Part shown: piece after piece, positions 33,930 through 46,692 of the stretch
How the letters are laid out: every line of letters starts with the position of its first letter
How positions within the stretch are numbered: position 1 is the stretch's first letter
NCBI GenBank assembly: GCA_037957365.1
Contig: JARHVA010004904.1
Location: 124,001 to 188,000, forward strand
DNA length: 64,000 nt
Direction of reading: 5' to 3'
DNA from: Torreya grandis
Taxonomy: Eukaryota > Streptophyta > Pinopsida > Cupressales > Taxaceae
Notes under the pieces: model-generated
Seen by the model: only the letters and a program-made list of their open reading frames with translations
Databases searched by the model: none
What the model was told of the DNA's origin: nothing
Position numbers and translations under genes: made by a program

Positions 33930-36430
33930 ACCCCACACTAAGTCATTAGTCCATCCTAAACTAAACATTTGTCTCAATCTCCACCAAAATATCTAATCTA
34001 TTTTGATCTATCTAATTCTTAACATCTTCCCAAGGGGGTAAGGCATTCTACAACTTGCACATTATTTCTTTGATTGATTCTTTGAGATTCTTGGTCTCCT
34101 TAGATTGGTTGAGACACTCACCTAATTTATTTTCCAAATTCTCAAGGGATGTGGAAACATCCTTATGAATTCCTTCAAGTGTATTTACCTCGGTGATAAC
34201 CTATCCTCAGAGTGTCATGAAGTTTTAATTCATTTCTTATCTATGAGCATTTATTGTTTCTTCTATTTCCTCTATATCTTTAAATGCTTTAGCATGCTCT
34301 ATGTGATCTTTTATTAGTAAGGAATTATTAGCCAACTATTGTCATTGAAGCTATTCTTAAATCCGAGCTTCCAAAATCTTGCTGAGCCATGCCAACTTTG
34401 TAAAAACCCCATATAAAATGGGAATGGTATCAATAGCTTGGTGCAAGAAACTTTTACACATATCCATATATTTTTCCAAAAACTTTCTTACCCATGTTTA
34501 TCAATATTTTGGGCCAAGTTGTTCCTTTCATTATTTCAATAGGAACTCAATCAAGGTATCCAATATTTCTACTGACTCACTAGATAGGGGTACTCCATCC
34601 ATGAGTGTTGGTTCTTGGCTCAAAATTGTTTTACAAATGTTTAATGTTTTTACTTTGACAAGTATTTCAACTTCTAATTGGTGTTTAATATTGACCAACT
34701 CTTCTTCCAAATTTTTTTTGGTTGTGAATTAATTCTTATACATCACCACCATTTACACATGTTTCTTTTGGGAATGTCGAGTATTATAATCTAAGAAGGC
34801 ATTCTAACTTGCATCCTCATGTGCCAATTTTAAGAGTGTTATGCTAGCCTATACAAAGATAAGCTATCATAGATCTACCCAAAGGGTATCAAGAAGTGCC
34901 ACCACATTTGGGTCTAGTATAAGGCTATTAGAACGAATATAAAAATGGAATTCTTCATTATACACATAAAGGAAGAAAAACATCTCCCATCAAGTATTCT
35001 TAGATGAATCTTCTAGTGCAAAATGAGAATACATGTATAAGATCTTGTTAGTCATTCCCTTCTAATACTGGGCATGAAAGGTTATGGTTTCATCAATCTT
35101 TTCTATCCTCAAAATAGAGTCATCAATAAACTCTTTCACCTTAGAGGGATCTCACTCAAGTATATCAATATTTTTGTCTTCACCCTTGTGATTAGCTCTG
35201 ATGTCAAGCCCACTCATTCCAAAAATTATGTTAGAACCATCCCTCTCCTCACCAAGTATATCTTTAATTTCTATATATGCCTCCTTAAGGGTGGTTTCTT
35301 CATGCTACATTGGGGAAGGTGTTTTATTAGAATATTAAATGACCTACTCTTCTTATGTAACAAATTTTTTAGGGTCCCCTCTAAAATCTCTATTTTCTCT
35401 TCCATGTCACCATCCTTAGACACCACTATCTCTTATTCCAAAGTAATAGTTTGTGCTACTGGCTCTAGGCCTTTAGGTTGACTAACTAGTGGATTCTTCT
35501 TAGGTGTTACTTGGGTAGTCCTTTTCCTTTTTAAAGGTTATAGATGGGTTTTTGTGATAACATCATGTCTTGGGTGCTTCTGCTTCTTCTCTAGCATGTA
35601 TTCTAGTGGGAGTGTCTATTTTTTCTCGCTCAGTGATCCCTAAAGATTTCTTCTTGGGTTTCAACATGTATAATAAAAAATAAATTGAATTGTCAACCAA
35701 AATTTTCTAAACTTTAATGTCTTTTCTATTTTAATCCAAATTTTCCATATATGATTTCTTCCTATGATATATGTAGAGATGGTGAAGGGTATGGATCTTC
35801 GCATCAATATTTTATACAACAATGTTTACTAGCTTCACATCATATATACGATTGACAATGTTCATGAAGTATCATGCCATGAAATCATATGGTAACTTGA
35901 GTCATCCAAACAACTCTTTGGAGGGATCCATTTAGATGTGCATGAGGGAAAAATTTTACTTAACAAAAAACTTTTCCTTATTTCCAATCTATCCAGGTAA
36001 GTTCTTTAGAACATGGCACTCATTATTAGAGGCCTCCATCCTATCATACCATCCCTTCATATTAAATTTGTGGGATGCAATGATTAGTCTAGGGTAGGTG
36101 ATTACCTTAGACCACTCCATGGAGGACTTTTTATCAAATGGTTATGCCCATTTCATATCTCCAATGGTGTAGTATGGTACATCAATCTCATCAAATACTA
36201 TTAACAATAAGAATGGACCCCATAAAAACTTTTGATTATGTAAACTATGGGATTTCTCTATATATTCTATAATATTGGTAGTGAATTACTATACCCAATT
36301 ATATTTTAGTCCCTCAGTGAATTGATAAGAAACATAAAGGTGGGCCATAACCACCTCTTTCCACCTATCTCTACCTCCAACCTTGGTCATTATGATGCAC
36401 ACAACCACTCTGAGGGTAGGATTGAAGACT
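33930..36430 (-). pseudogene. Element G, long broken ORF of unknown family with a coiled-coil tail
   Basis: On the minus strand a mostly continuous but stop-ridden frame runs from FNPTLRVVVCIIMTKVGG (near 36420) through YVSYQFTEGLKYNW, WGPFLLLIVFDEIDVPYYTI, PYDFMAQYFMNIVNRIYDV (with TAG read as Gln) and a Lys/Glu-rich hinge. It ends in a coiled-coil-like tail (STSLENLENKLGECLNQSKE near 34100-34170). Most stops are TAG. I do not recognise the family. The layout, a globular part followed by a coiled coil, resembles that of plant mobile domain genes carried by retrotransposons. It shows no gag, protease or RT motif. It is bordered on the right by a copia-like LTR fragment. Confidence 0.5.
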
Positions 36431-36445
36431 TATGATATGCATTAT

Positions 36446-37173
36446 TGTAATCACAACCACTAAGATGGGTGTGGGTGAATTAGTGTCTTAAAATAATCCT
36501 TTATTTACACTTTACATGATTAACCTTTCAAACCAATATAGTGAACAAACAATGTATAAAGAAGCAATCACATAAACATGAAGAAAGATATCAACACATA
36601 AACACAAGAGATATGTGGGAAACCCTCATGGGGGATAAAACCCTCTGAAACACCACTTGGACTATAGTATTATAAGAAATAAATAAATATTTAGTGAGGT
36701 ACCAACCCCACATGGAACACCAACCCCTTACTAGTCAAGCACCAAATCAACAAGTCCTTTAGCAAACTCCAACTTGTAAGGAGGCACCCACCCCCTAAGT
36801 GACACAATACCAACTCAGCCACTTCAAGGACACTTATGTAATCTCTAACCTTCAAGGGAAATTTTAATCCCTCTTGAATAAGAATCAACTCAACCAAGAA
36901 AAACTTGATCACCTCAAGACACCTTGTTGCTCAACCAACATATGGTGACCTCTTCTTTAGCTCTCTATCTACTTTATCCACTATCATGCATCAAAAAAAC
37001 ATCTCTAATGTAGCTTTGATGGTATCTCAATCAAAAATCAACTCATTCAAATCTTCTTAAACTTATACCCCTCTCAAAATAGCCTCTAGGATTCTTTGCT
37101 CAAACATGCCTCATACTAGGCTTGTTGGTTAACTGACCTTTCTCATCACACTCAAAACTTCTATAGGATTTAC
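36446..37173 (-). repeat. Copia-like LTR fragment next to element G
   Basis: From TGTAATCACAACCACTAAG the sequence parallels the LTR of element F: a GTGGGTGAATTAGTGTCTTAAAAT-like opening phrase (split by changes), GGGAAACCCTCATGGGGGAT where F has its AAAACCCAATAT phrase, and a series of ACCAACCCC blocks. It ends where the F LTR begins at 37174. It is probably the LTR of a related but distinct family, cut by the insertion of F. No second copy is seen in the window. Confidence 0.45.
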
Positions 37174-39050
37174 TATTGGAACAAAACTATATACTAAGAG
37201 GGGAGGGGTAAATAAAAAAATTATTAAAATTAGTCTTTTATTAATTTTAATTCAAATTAAAATTATATGCAGAGATCACACACACACACAAATAGACATA
37301 ATACTTTAGTGTACATGGAAAACCCAATATAGGAAAAACCACAGTGAGAATAACCACTAAAATCTACTATTATAATCTAGCCTCATAGTTAAAACCTCAT
37401 TGGTTACAATATTTAAGGTCACTAACCCTAAGGAGACACCAACCCCCTAATTTAAGAGTACTTACTATAAAGAAGCACATACTCCTTAATTAAACACCAA
37501 CTCAGCTCTACTAATGGCACCTACCAATCAGATCTATTATGGAGCTATAACTCTAGATTACAAGATTGATTCAAAAATGAATCTAGTTCTATGTTACAAA
37601 CCTAGTCTATAATTGCTCATGCTCTACTCTTTATCTTTTAACAAGTTTCCCACTTCTTAAATTCATACACCACCACCATAATTCTTTGTCTTTTACTATA
37701 TTTAGCATATATGAGGCTCTAGTTTTGATGCACATACCATATTACACAATTTTGGCTGATTACAACAATCTATATCCTTCTATGTGTCATATAATTAATC
37801 TTTCTTATATGTTATGTCAATTGACCATTGAGATGAACATATTTTTAAATACTGACCATTGATCTTAAGTTTTGCATCATGATCTGATGATCCTCATTCA
37901 ACTGACTCAACTTTAAAATGCAACCATTAGATCAAACGCTGACAAGCTCATGTGCTCCATTAGATATTTGTGAGCTTCCAAACTTTAATGTTTCAAATTT
38001 AAAATGCATCTATTGATATTTTGATCTGATTTCCCATGTGCTGTTAGATCTTCAAAAGTAGCATCAACTTTACCTCTATTTATAGTTAAACATTGAGCAC
38101 TTGATCTCATCTCAATACTTCATGATACTTTGGAACACATATGCACCATCAATATATCTTGGTCTGTAAGTCACTAAACATTAATAACTTTGACCTCTTT
38201 GATTTCATGTACTCTATTGATCTTTCTCTCAATATCTAGAGATTAGGACACTTAACACTCTCATGTGCCTTCTGCATATTGTCAATTCCTATGCTTGTGA
38301 CATTTGGCACCCTCACATACCTTTTGCACATTGATGTCAGTGCTTGCAATTGTGACACTTGGCATATTTTCATTGATCATTGACTATTTGAATTTGAACC
38401 ACACCATAAATCTAATTTGCAAGCTTTATGATCATGACACATGTCATTAGCACATTCACTCTTAGGCACCTTAGACATGTTGACTTTGCTACATGTCATT
38501 GGATCTACATCATGTGATTAAGTGCTAACTATTGATCAAGATCGAACAAATATTAAGTTGAGGACTTAGGAATATTAAATGCTTTGATCACTACTCTAAG
38601 TCAGTAATTTCTAAGTCGAAGGGACTAGTTGCATAATATTGATAAAGGCTTAAGTTATAACTTAAGTGACTAATTCCTGCCTATATCTAGTCAACATTGA
38701 AATAAAAGTGCCTATGAATGTCATGACTAAAACCTTAGGGTTTTATTGAGAAACCCTAGTAATGGTTGAGATAAAAGATAAATCATTTTTGAGATCATTT
38801 ATTTTTATCTAAACCTATAGACCATACATATGAGATGTACTTGAAAAAAATGTAATGAATCTTCTATCAATTGTTCTAAAAATGGTCTAGAAATGGTCTT
38901 TGTAAAAGATTGACAACTTTATATGATAATATCTTAACTTATGCAATTATAAAACATCTTCTTCTCTCCATCAATCCTACCTGATCCTCTTGACATCAAT
39001 GACATTCATAGTGATAAATATCTCCCTTTTGACATCAATGAAAATCATAT
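37174..39050 (-). repeat. Element F 3' LTR (right end approximate)
   Basis: The left edge, TATTGGAACAAAACTATA, aligns with the 5' LTR edge TGTTAGAACACAACTATC at 62442. Matching blocks follow, such as TATATGCAGAGATCACACAC and TGATTCAAAAATGAATCTAG. The part at about 37640-38215 matches the terminal inverted duplication at 63014-64000. The right edge is taken at the purine tract. Two similar phrases with TTGACATCAATGA near 38990-39050 make the exact end uncertain. Confidence 0.7.
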
Positions 39051-39051
39051 T

Positions 39052-39073
39052 TATAAAAATCTCCCCCTTTTTC
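39052..39073 (-). other. Polypurine tract of element F
   Basis: On the minus strand GAAAAAGGGGGAGATTTTT, the AGGGGGAGAT form typical of copia elements. A second, weaker copy (AAAAGGGAGATA) lies at about 39020-39035. Confidence 0.7.
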
Positions 39074-39517
39074 ATTGATGGAAAAATAAATGCTCTGATC
39101 TTGTAATACATGCTTTGCTTAGTCTCTGGCATTGACTGTACTTGGAGTGCTTGCATTTACTTCTGATGAATGTGAGCTGAAGTTGTTCATACCAAACTTT
39201 CTCCCCCTTAGGAAATGGAACATTTTCCTAAACACACCTTGGACACATGCTTTTCTCCTAATTTTATAAACATAAAGTTTTTATAGAGAGCATTTGCACC
39301 TTTCTCCCCTTTTAACATGAATGGTAAAGGGACTCCAACTTTCTCACTATTTATCCAAGTTTTTCTCCCCCTTTATCAGATAAATGGGTTTATCCAAGAA
39401 TATAAAACCCTCGACTCATTATAATTTTTAAAAATTATGCATACCTTTGCCTTTTATCTCTTCTTCTAGGGATTAACAAAGTTTATGTGATCCTCCCCCT
39501 GGAGTCATGCCCTATTA

Positions 39518-41010
39518 CTAGGATCTAGTGATGAAGTTTTGTCTAAGATACTCAAATTATTCCTTGGGAAGAGGTTTGGTGAATATGTCTATAATTTTAT
39601 CCCATGTTGGAATAAATTCCATTGTGAATTCTTAATCTACAACCTTTTATCTTAAGAAATGATACTTGATTGATATATGCTTAGTTTTGGAATGCATCAC
39701 TAGATTATTTGATATATTAATAGCACTTGAATTATCACAATGAATAGAGATAGGTGATTTGTATTCTACCTTGATGTCTTTGAGTGTTTATTTCATCCAT
39801 AATACTTGAGTGCAACATGCCACTACTGAAACATACTCTTCTTCTACTGTAAAAAGAGTAATTGACTCTTGCTTTTTGCTCAGCTATGAAACAAGTTTGC
39901 TTTTAAGGAAAAATACACCACCACTAGTGCTTCTTGTATCATACAAAGTTATTACCTAATCAACATCTATATATGTTTTCAAAGTGAAATATTCACTTTT
40001 GGGATACCATAGGCAATAGTCAATTATATTCTTGATATATCTAAAGTTTCTTTTCACTACATTGACATGTGACTCTTTAGGAGCAACTTGAAATCTTTAA
40101 ACCATGCACACTGCTTGCATGATATTAGGTCTTTATGTAGTTAGGTATAACAAGATACCTATCTTTGATTTATACAAAATCTAATTTGCATCAAGGGACT
40201 CATCCTTTTTTTTTCAACTTATAACCAATTATCATGGGAGTACCTACTAGCTTTCTATTTTTCATTCTAAAATTCTTGAGCATTTCCTTAACATACTTAG
40301 TTTGAGATATAAATATCCCTTCACTAGTTTATGATATTTTTAGACCAAGGAAGAAAGAAATTTCTTCAAGCATAGACATATAAAACTCATTTTAAATTTG
40401 AGTAGAAAATTATTTGTACATTATGTTGTTGCTACCACCAAAAATTGTATCAGCTACATATACAACAATAATTAACATATGCTCAACTTCTATTTTAAAG
40501 TACATATTTCTATCTACACAACATTTATTGAATATTTGTTATTTTAGGTACTGGTCTAATCTTGAATACCATGCTCTAGGTGCCTATGTTAGACTATACA
40601 AATATTTCTTCAGTCTAAAAACATAATCTTCTTCTTTTGATAGCTGAAAACCTTTAGGTTGTTTTATGTAGGCTTCCTCTTCTAGGTTCCCATTCAAGAA
40701 AGAAAACTTAACATCCATTTTATAGAATTTGATTTTTTTATAAACAAAGAATGCTATAAACATTCTTATGGCTTCTAATCTAGTGACTAGAGAAAATGTT
40801 TCCTCAAAATCTATGCCTTTAATTTATGCACATCTTTTTCACACCAATCTAGCCTTATTCCTTATAATATTTCCATCCTGATTGAGTTTGTGTCTAAAGA
40901 CCCACTTTGTACCTATTATATTATTGTTTGAAGGTCTTTGAACTAATTCCCATATTTTGTTATTTTCAATTTGGCTTGGTTTTTCTTCCATGGACTTTAT
41001 CTAATTCTCA
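39518..41010 (-). pseudogene. Element F reverse transcriptase and RNase H (copia)
   Basis: C-terminal half of the polyprotein. RT runs from WELVQRPSNNNIIGTKWVF (near 40930) through ETFSLVTRLEAIRMF, YKMDVKFSFLNGNLEEE and GFQLSKEEDYVFRLKKYLY. The catalytic box, YVDD in active elements, reads YVAD at 40449-40460, so one metal-binding Asp is lost. RNase H follows (STSGGVFFLKSKLVSW-like near 39890, SISIHCDNSSAINISNN near 39730). The usual copia end IFTKPLPKE, a stop, FEYLRQNF closes at a stop at 39518-39520. Several TAG stops are present. Confidence 0.9.
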
Positions 41011-42330
41011 TCCTTGCTAGTGTCAACATAATTCATGGTCTCAATTTTAGATATTAGAGTAAAACTTACTTGATCCTTGTTCATTGTAAATATTCTCCTT
41101 ATCTAAAATCCTTCATTTTTATTGCCAATTATTTGATCTATAGGATGATCCTTTTGAGAAAATTTTATAGGTGGTTTTTTTATTTACTTCTTCAAGATCT
41201 TCATTAGCTACTTCCTCTTCAAACTCTGATTCTTCTTCATAGATGTCTCTGTCAGGTTTAACATGTTTCAAGCCTTCATCAACCTTGACATTGGTACTCT
41301 CTACAATATTCTATAGCCTTTTGTTATAACATATGTAGGCTTTACTTTGGGTATAATAACCAAGAAATATTCCTTCATCACATATTGATTCAAAGCTTCC
41401 CAATTTATCTTCTTTTCTCTTGATGTAGCATTTGCTACCAAATAATCTAAAATACTTAACAGAGGTAGGTTTTCCATATCATAGTTCATAGGGGGTTTTA
41501 TCACTTTTTACCCTCAGTTGAACTCTATCTAAGATATATACTACTATTTTTACTTCTTCTCTCCAATATCTATTAGACAACTTGGTCTCTTTTAACATTA
41601 TTTTGGCCATCTCCTTGACTATTCTATTCTTTATTTCAACAACTTGATTCTATTGTGGAGTCCTTGTTTTATAATAGTTCCTTTTGATTCCATCCTTATC
41701 ACAATATTCTATAAACTCATTTGAGGTGAATTCACCACTTCTATCAGATCTTAAGCATTTGATTTTTTATCCAATGTTATTCTCTACCATGGCTCTAAAG
41801 ATCTTGAATCTTTCAAATGCATGAGACTTGTCCTTTAAAAAGGTTACCCATGTCATTCTTGAGTAATCATATATTAGAAACATGAAGTATCTTTCTCCTT
41901 TGAATCCTCTTATCTTAGTAGGATCAAAAAGATCAGTATGAACTAACTCTAAAGGATTTTTAGTTGTATACTCCTTTGTTTGAAATCTGACCCTTATTTG
42001 CTTACCTTGTAACATTCCTTGTAAGTAGTGTCTATAGGTTTGGTTATCTTAGGCATATGTCTAACACATTTATTTGATATCACTTTTACTAGGTTATCAA
42101 AGTTGACATGACCCATTATTCTATGCCATAACCAACTATTACCATTCAATTCACTAAGATTATAGATATTGTTTTTAGCTCTCTTCTCTTAAAATACTAA
42201 CCTTATAAATCTCTTATCTTACAACTTTATATATTAAATGTGATGTTATATCCATTGTCACACATTTGGATGACACTTTGCATATTGTATTTCAATCCTT
42301 CAACATAAAGGACATCATGTGTAGGAAATT
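41011..42330 (-). pseudogene. Element F GAG-pre-integrase and integrase (copia)
   Basis: GAG-pre-integrase WLWHRIMGHVNFDNLVKV lies near 42090-42140. The integrase core then starts with QTKEYTTKNPLELVHTDLFD, where the D of HTDLFD is the first catalytic Asp. It continues with YFMFLIYDYSRMTWVTFLKD (41767-42015) and ends with YDMENLPLLSILDYLVA (normally ELWYGRTP...FGS) and EYFLVIIPKVKPTYV near 41330. A frameshift separates the core from the C-terminal part, and stops are common around 41520-41760. Confidence 0.85.
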
Positions 42331-42419
42331 TTCCATCTATATTCAAGGTTCCTTTACCATAGATCTTTAATGTAGTATTGTCTCCCAAGCTAATAGATCC
42401 TTACTTTTACTCAGTTTGA

Positions 42420-42490
42420 TGAACTTGCTCTTGTCACCATTATGTGTTTTGAGTATCCACTATCTATTATATTACCCAAAATTTTTATTC
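42420..42490 (-). pseudogene. Element F aspartic protease core
   Basis: The minus strand reads IIDSGYSKHIM near 42440-42475, the copia protease active site (usually LDSGCSxHM). The catalytic Asp-Ser-Gly is intact although the surrounding frame is broken by stops. Confidence 0.75.
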
Positions 42491-42499
42491 CTTGACATG

Positions 42500-43802
42500 G
42501 AGTGAAGTTTGAGCAATCATAAATTGTGCAAATTTATAATCTTTTACTTTTCACACATCCTTAGGTTTCTTTTTTGGCTTATTTTTCTCTTTTTTAGAGA
42601 CTTGTGATCCTTTGTTCACACTAGGAGACATGCCTTTATTTTCACTTTGTATTTTTAATCTTACAAAGTTTGTTCTACATTATTTAGATATGTGACTAAA
42701 ACTATTGCAATTATATCATATTACATTTGTATCTAACAAGGGTAAAAATGAATTTTTGATTACAAAGTTTGTTTTCATTTTAGGTATAATTCTACATTCA
42801 CTAGACCTATGACCAAAATGATTATAGGTATAACAATAACCATAGAAAAATGAGGAATACCTATTCAACATTTTTTTGTACAAGATGAGGAGGTCTTCTA
42901 AACTCTGGCTTCTTTAAGTCTCTCACCTTTATGTAATCATCTGCATCAACTACCTTTATCTTCTACATCTTCCTTGAGTTTGTAGAGATTGACTAATTGT
43001 TCTTATTCTTTTCTTCAGTCTTATTTTCTCCTTTATCTTTATTAATATAAATAGTTCTTGTGTTTATCTTTGTATCTCTAGAGGCATTCATACAAGGTTT
43101 TTCATTCTTTGTTATTGATTCTCCTTTTGTTTTGAAGTTATCATATAAGTTTGTAGATGTACTATTTATGAGACTTTTTAATTTTTAAAAACCAAAAATA
43201 AATCATTCTTTTAATGTATTTTGAGAGCTAATTAACTCATCAATAAATTTGGAACTTCCCATTACCTTTAGACCATTGTCTATTTATTCTTTAGCCTTTT
43301 TAAGTTCTTTCCTCAAATCCACTATTTCTACTTCTAACTTCAAGCATTCATTAGATTTAGATTGTAATTTATATTTGGCTACATCTTATATTATTTTAGC
43401 CTCTTCAACTTGTGTCTTTAGGATAACTACCATCTGATCATATTTTTCAAGACTTTTGGATACTTTTTCAATCTCCTTTTATTCCTACTTCTTTTGCTTT
43501 GAGTTCTCTTTTCTCATCTTTTAAATTTCATTTAAATCATAAATGAGTTCACCCTCTAGATACACTTCTCCTTCCTCTTCTTCATCTAAGTCTTTAACAT
43601 CTTATTTTTATTGATCCACAGAAGCTGATTCTAATATCATGAATAGGATTTCATTTCCCTTGGCCATAAAGGCACAATCATGGTCATCATCTAAGCTATC
43701 AAGCTCATCCAAAGAATCAATATCTTATTTTATATACAAGACCTTCTTATTTTTTAAGAAGTTCTTCTTCTTGGAGTAGTGAGGTTTCATATTTTTACTA
43801 TC
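42500..43802 (-). pseudogene. Element F Gag C-terminal and coiled-coil region
   Basis: The part of the polyprotein between the first zinc knuckle and the protease. From the E junction it reads KNMKPHYSKKKNFLKNKK and DSLDELDSLDDDHDCAFMA. A Lys/Glu-rich coiled-coil-like stretch follows (SLEKYDQMVVILKTQVEEAK, LEVEIVDLRKELKKAKE near 43250-43450), then KIKVVDADDYIKVRDLKKPE. Such a long Gag spacer is usual in copia families with a split zinc region. The frame is interrupted by stops. Confidence 0.7.
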
Positions 43803-43807
43803 CTCTT
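43803..43807. repeat. Target site duplication CTCTT, left copy (element E)
   Basis: CTCTT before the LTR start TGTTTCG at 43808, repeated at 61528-61532. Confidence 0.88.
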
Positions 43808-44241
43808 TGTTTCGATAAAATTTGTCTATTTCAAGTTTAAAGAAAAATAGAGAAGGATAGGGAAAAGTGATTAGAATGAACCCAAATTGGTTTACATGCC
43901 ATATCTAAATGTTGTGATCACTCCTATTTGGATGGGAAGGATTACTTAAAAGTAAGAAAGCACTACCACAAAATTTTTGTTAGTAGATATATAAGTGGGC
44001 TACCAAGCTATGCCCTTGTCTTAGAAATTATCAAACTTCTTTAGAGATGATAGTCCACTTTTGAGAGATAAAAGAGTAATAAATAACCAAGAGAGAAGAA
44101 AATAAAGAGTAAAAGAGAGATAATGCTATCGTTATTCACAACCTAAGTACAATAGAAAGTAACAGGGTGTAGGTGGTATATTCAATTTGTGTTTTGGAAG
44201 TTATTTGGGTAGGTCTTAGAATGGTTAAGAAATCCACAGTT

Positions 44242-44351
44242 GCCAATGTTGATTAAGCTGCCGAGGTTGATGAGGAAATAACCAATATTGGTTAGGATAT
44301 TGAGGTTGGTGAGGAAATCTGATCGATATCAATTAGGCTGTCAATGTTGGT
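44242..44351. repeat. ACCGACGTCGGT-like palindromes in the 3' LTR of E (cluster 1)
   Basis: GCCAATGTTGAT 44242-44253, GCCGAGGTTGAT 44260-44271, ACCAATATTGGT 44281-44292, ATTGAGGTTGGT 44299-44310, GATCGATATCAAT 44321-44333 and GTCAATGTTGGT 44340-44351, spaced 18-22 bp. The cluster in the 5' LTR is at 60523-60633. Confidence 0.8.
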
Positions 44352-44886
44352 AGGGGCAATAATTGCCTAAGAGTTTGTAGAAGGATTTTTTGGGTCTGGG
44401 AAATGGTTTTGGTTAGGTCTAGAAGATAATGGGAGAGTTATGAGAGAGAGAGAGAGTAGTGTTTGGATGGATTTGATTAGAGGTTTTATGTTTTAGAATA
44501 ATGGAAAACAATTGGGTAAGCTTTATAACTCCTTCATGAGGTTCGGTTAGGAATGCGTAAAAGTAATAAATAGTAGATGTAAAGGAGTTACAAAGTAATC
44601 ACTTAAAGAATTATAAAATAAGTGATGTACTTAGCTATAATGGTGACTAAATGATAAGTGCTGAATGGATGGCTCCTATTAGGCAATCTAAATTGATGCC
44701 TTGAATAGAGAAAACAAGCAGGTGCTACTGGTTCTCAAGAGCTTAGTTCTAGATATGGATTGACTTATACAAGATAACAATAAGCGAAAATGTCAAAAGT
44801 TAAATGTAAAAATCTTGTATGCAAATAAGAATGAGTTTTCTTGATTTCTACTGACTTGAACATCAATTTGGAGTTTGGCTTATATA

Positions 44887-44938
44887 ACCAACATCAATGA
44901 TCCCACTAACATTGGTCATGGGTTGATTGATGTCAATG
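44887..44938. repeat. ACCGACGTCGGT-like palindromes in the 3' LTR of E (cluster 2)
   Basis: ACCAACATCAAT 44887-44898, ACTAACATTGGT 44905-44916 and ATTGATGTCAAT 44927-44938. The counterpart in the 5' LTR is at 61080-61130. Confidence 0.75.
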
Positions 44939-45333
44939 GTATTAAAATAAATAAAAGTACTATCTTTAGCCCATTTTTTGTTGTTTCTCATGCCAAGTGT
45001 GGTATCCATTACAAAATGGTAGAAATAGGAGGTTAAGAAGAACATAGTTGGTTAGGAATTTATTTTTGGGGTGAGAACAAGCCTTGGGTAGTTAGGATAA
45101 GGGGACTAAGTCTTAAATTGACTCATCAAGTGAGAATTAGTCTTAGGATGAGGTGGAAAATTAAGGTGGAAAAAGAGGTTTTTAATTAACTTAATTATAT
45201 ATTTTAAATTAATTAAATATGTGAGGGGTAAAAGCATGGGTCAGGGAGGCTAATCATTATTCTAAAAATAGGGTTCAAGGGGGGTTTGACACAGGGAGTT
45301 ACACATGTATGTGACATAATTTTGGTGTCTACA

Positions 45334-45352
45334 TTTGGCCCTTTTTATCTTG
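45334..45352 (-). other. Polypurine tract of element E
   Basis: On the minus strand CAAGATAAAAAGGGCCAAA precedes the TGTAGACACC LTR start. It is purine-rich and in the right position. Confidence 0.7.
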
Positions 45353-46036
45353 TAATTTGCATTAACAAGTTGCAAGATAAAAACATGAGTTAGATGTTTG
45401 AGGTATTGGATGAGGTATCCCCACTCAAAATGGGAATTGACGTAGGAGAAACTAGAATCAGGTACCAATTTGATAAGAAGTGAATGGTGTGAGTGGAGGA
45501 TAATGTGGTATCACTACTTATATGTATACTACTATGAGATTATAGTCAACAAAATCAAGAACATGTATGGTTGAGGAGGACTCAAATAGAAATAACCAAA
45601 GCATAGCTTGTTAGTGATAGCTGATAAGGTCAAAACAATAAAAGTTGTAGCTCTAAAATGGTCCATGTGTCCTAGGTATCTAGGGTAAGAAGTGCTCTTG
45701 GGAAACACAAAAGGGCTATAGGTGATAGGATGAGCTTGGTCACCATCTAAAACACTTAATATACATGTGTGTGTACAATAGCTAACTATAGTGGGATAAC
45801 ATAAGTGATAGAGACAAGTGAGGCAAGGTTGGTGTAAAAGGGTCAATGGATGAGAAGATATTTGTGATCTCCAATCAAAGTCATTATGGGTGGAGACTTA
45901 AGTGATCTCTAGGGGTTATTGTCATGGTTGGGGTGATATATATGATCTCTAAAGTGACCCATATTATGGGTAGAGTCTAAAGGATTGTGGGTGTTGGTAG
46001 AAACTATAATTCAATGGTGTTGAAATCAATCATGTT

Positions 46037-46139
46037 GCCAATGTCAATGGTAAATATTACCAACATCAGTGGACCTTGTTGATATCAGTGAGAAAAAATG
46101 CTGACATTGATGGATTAGGTTAAGTATGCTGATGCTAGT
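46037..46139. repeat. ACCGACGTCGGT-like palindromes upstream of the PMD gene (cluster 1)
   Basis: GCCAATGTCAAT 46037-46048, ACCAACATCAGT 46059-46070, GTTGATATCAGT 46078-46089, GCTGACATTGAT 46100-46111 and GCTGATGCTAGT 46128-46139. Confidence 0.8.
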
Positions 46140-46508
46140 GGGAAACCAAACCTAACAAAAAGGGGTTTAGTGGCCCATTATAACTCATTTGCAACATTTG
46201 ATTGAAGAGAAAAAGAGCTCTGAGTATGAGTGAGATGGTAGAGCTAAGAGGGGACCCAATGGGAGGTGTGCCACCATAAGAGCCAGCTATGATAGCTTGG
46301 AGGAGATGGAGAGATGAGGTAAGATCCCCTATGATTTAGTTTTGAAAGTAAGTTGGTTAAGTTACTTCTTGTAGGCTAAATTTAAATGTTAGGTAACATA
46401 AATGTGGGGGGTTAGGTTTAGGTTAGTTTAGGAGTGAGTTGGGGTAGGTTTTTAGGGTAAAATTTAATTTTGGGAGATAGGTCATTTAGCCCTAGGGCCG
46501 AACCAGTC

Positions 46509-46621
46509 ATCGATGTTGGTAGGGTCTACCGATGTCAGTCGATATGGTAACAATGTTGGCAAGTTCTATTGACATCGACCGACACCAAGTGCTGATATCG
46601 ATATTAAAAACTGATGTTGGT
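46509..46621. repeat. ACCGACGTCGGT-like palindromes upstream of the PMD gene (cluster 2)
   Basis: ATCGATGTTGGT 46509-46520, ACCGATGTCAGT 46528-46539, a worn AACAATGTTGGC, ATTGACATCGAC 46568-46579, GCTGATATCGAT 46591-46602 and ACTGATGTTGGT 46610-46621. Confidence 0.8.
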
Positions 46622-46692
46622 GATTGTGAAGAACCCAAAAATAGGAGAAAAGGTAATTTTGGATCCCTAATTAAAGAAGTCTACTAACCTAA

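Larger units (their letters stand above)
43808..45333 (-). repeat. Element E 3' LTR
   Basis: 1526 bp. On the minus strand it starts TGTAGACACCAAAAT, the same first bases as the LTR of A. It matches 60090-61527; the 5' copy lacks about 85 bp found here at about 44480-44570. It contains two palindrome clusters, 44242-44351 and 44887-44938. Confidence 0.92.

Noticed and set aside
34379..35481. Plus-strand frames of 117 and 135 codons
   Set aside because: They are antisense shadows of the minus-strand broken ORF of element G, whose frame is more coherent and ends in a coiled coil.
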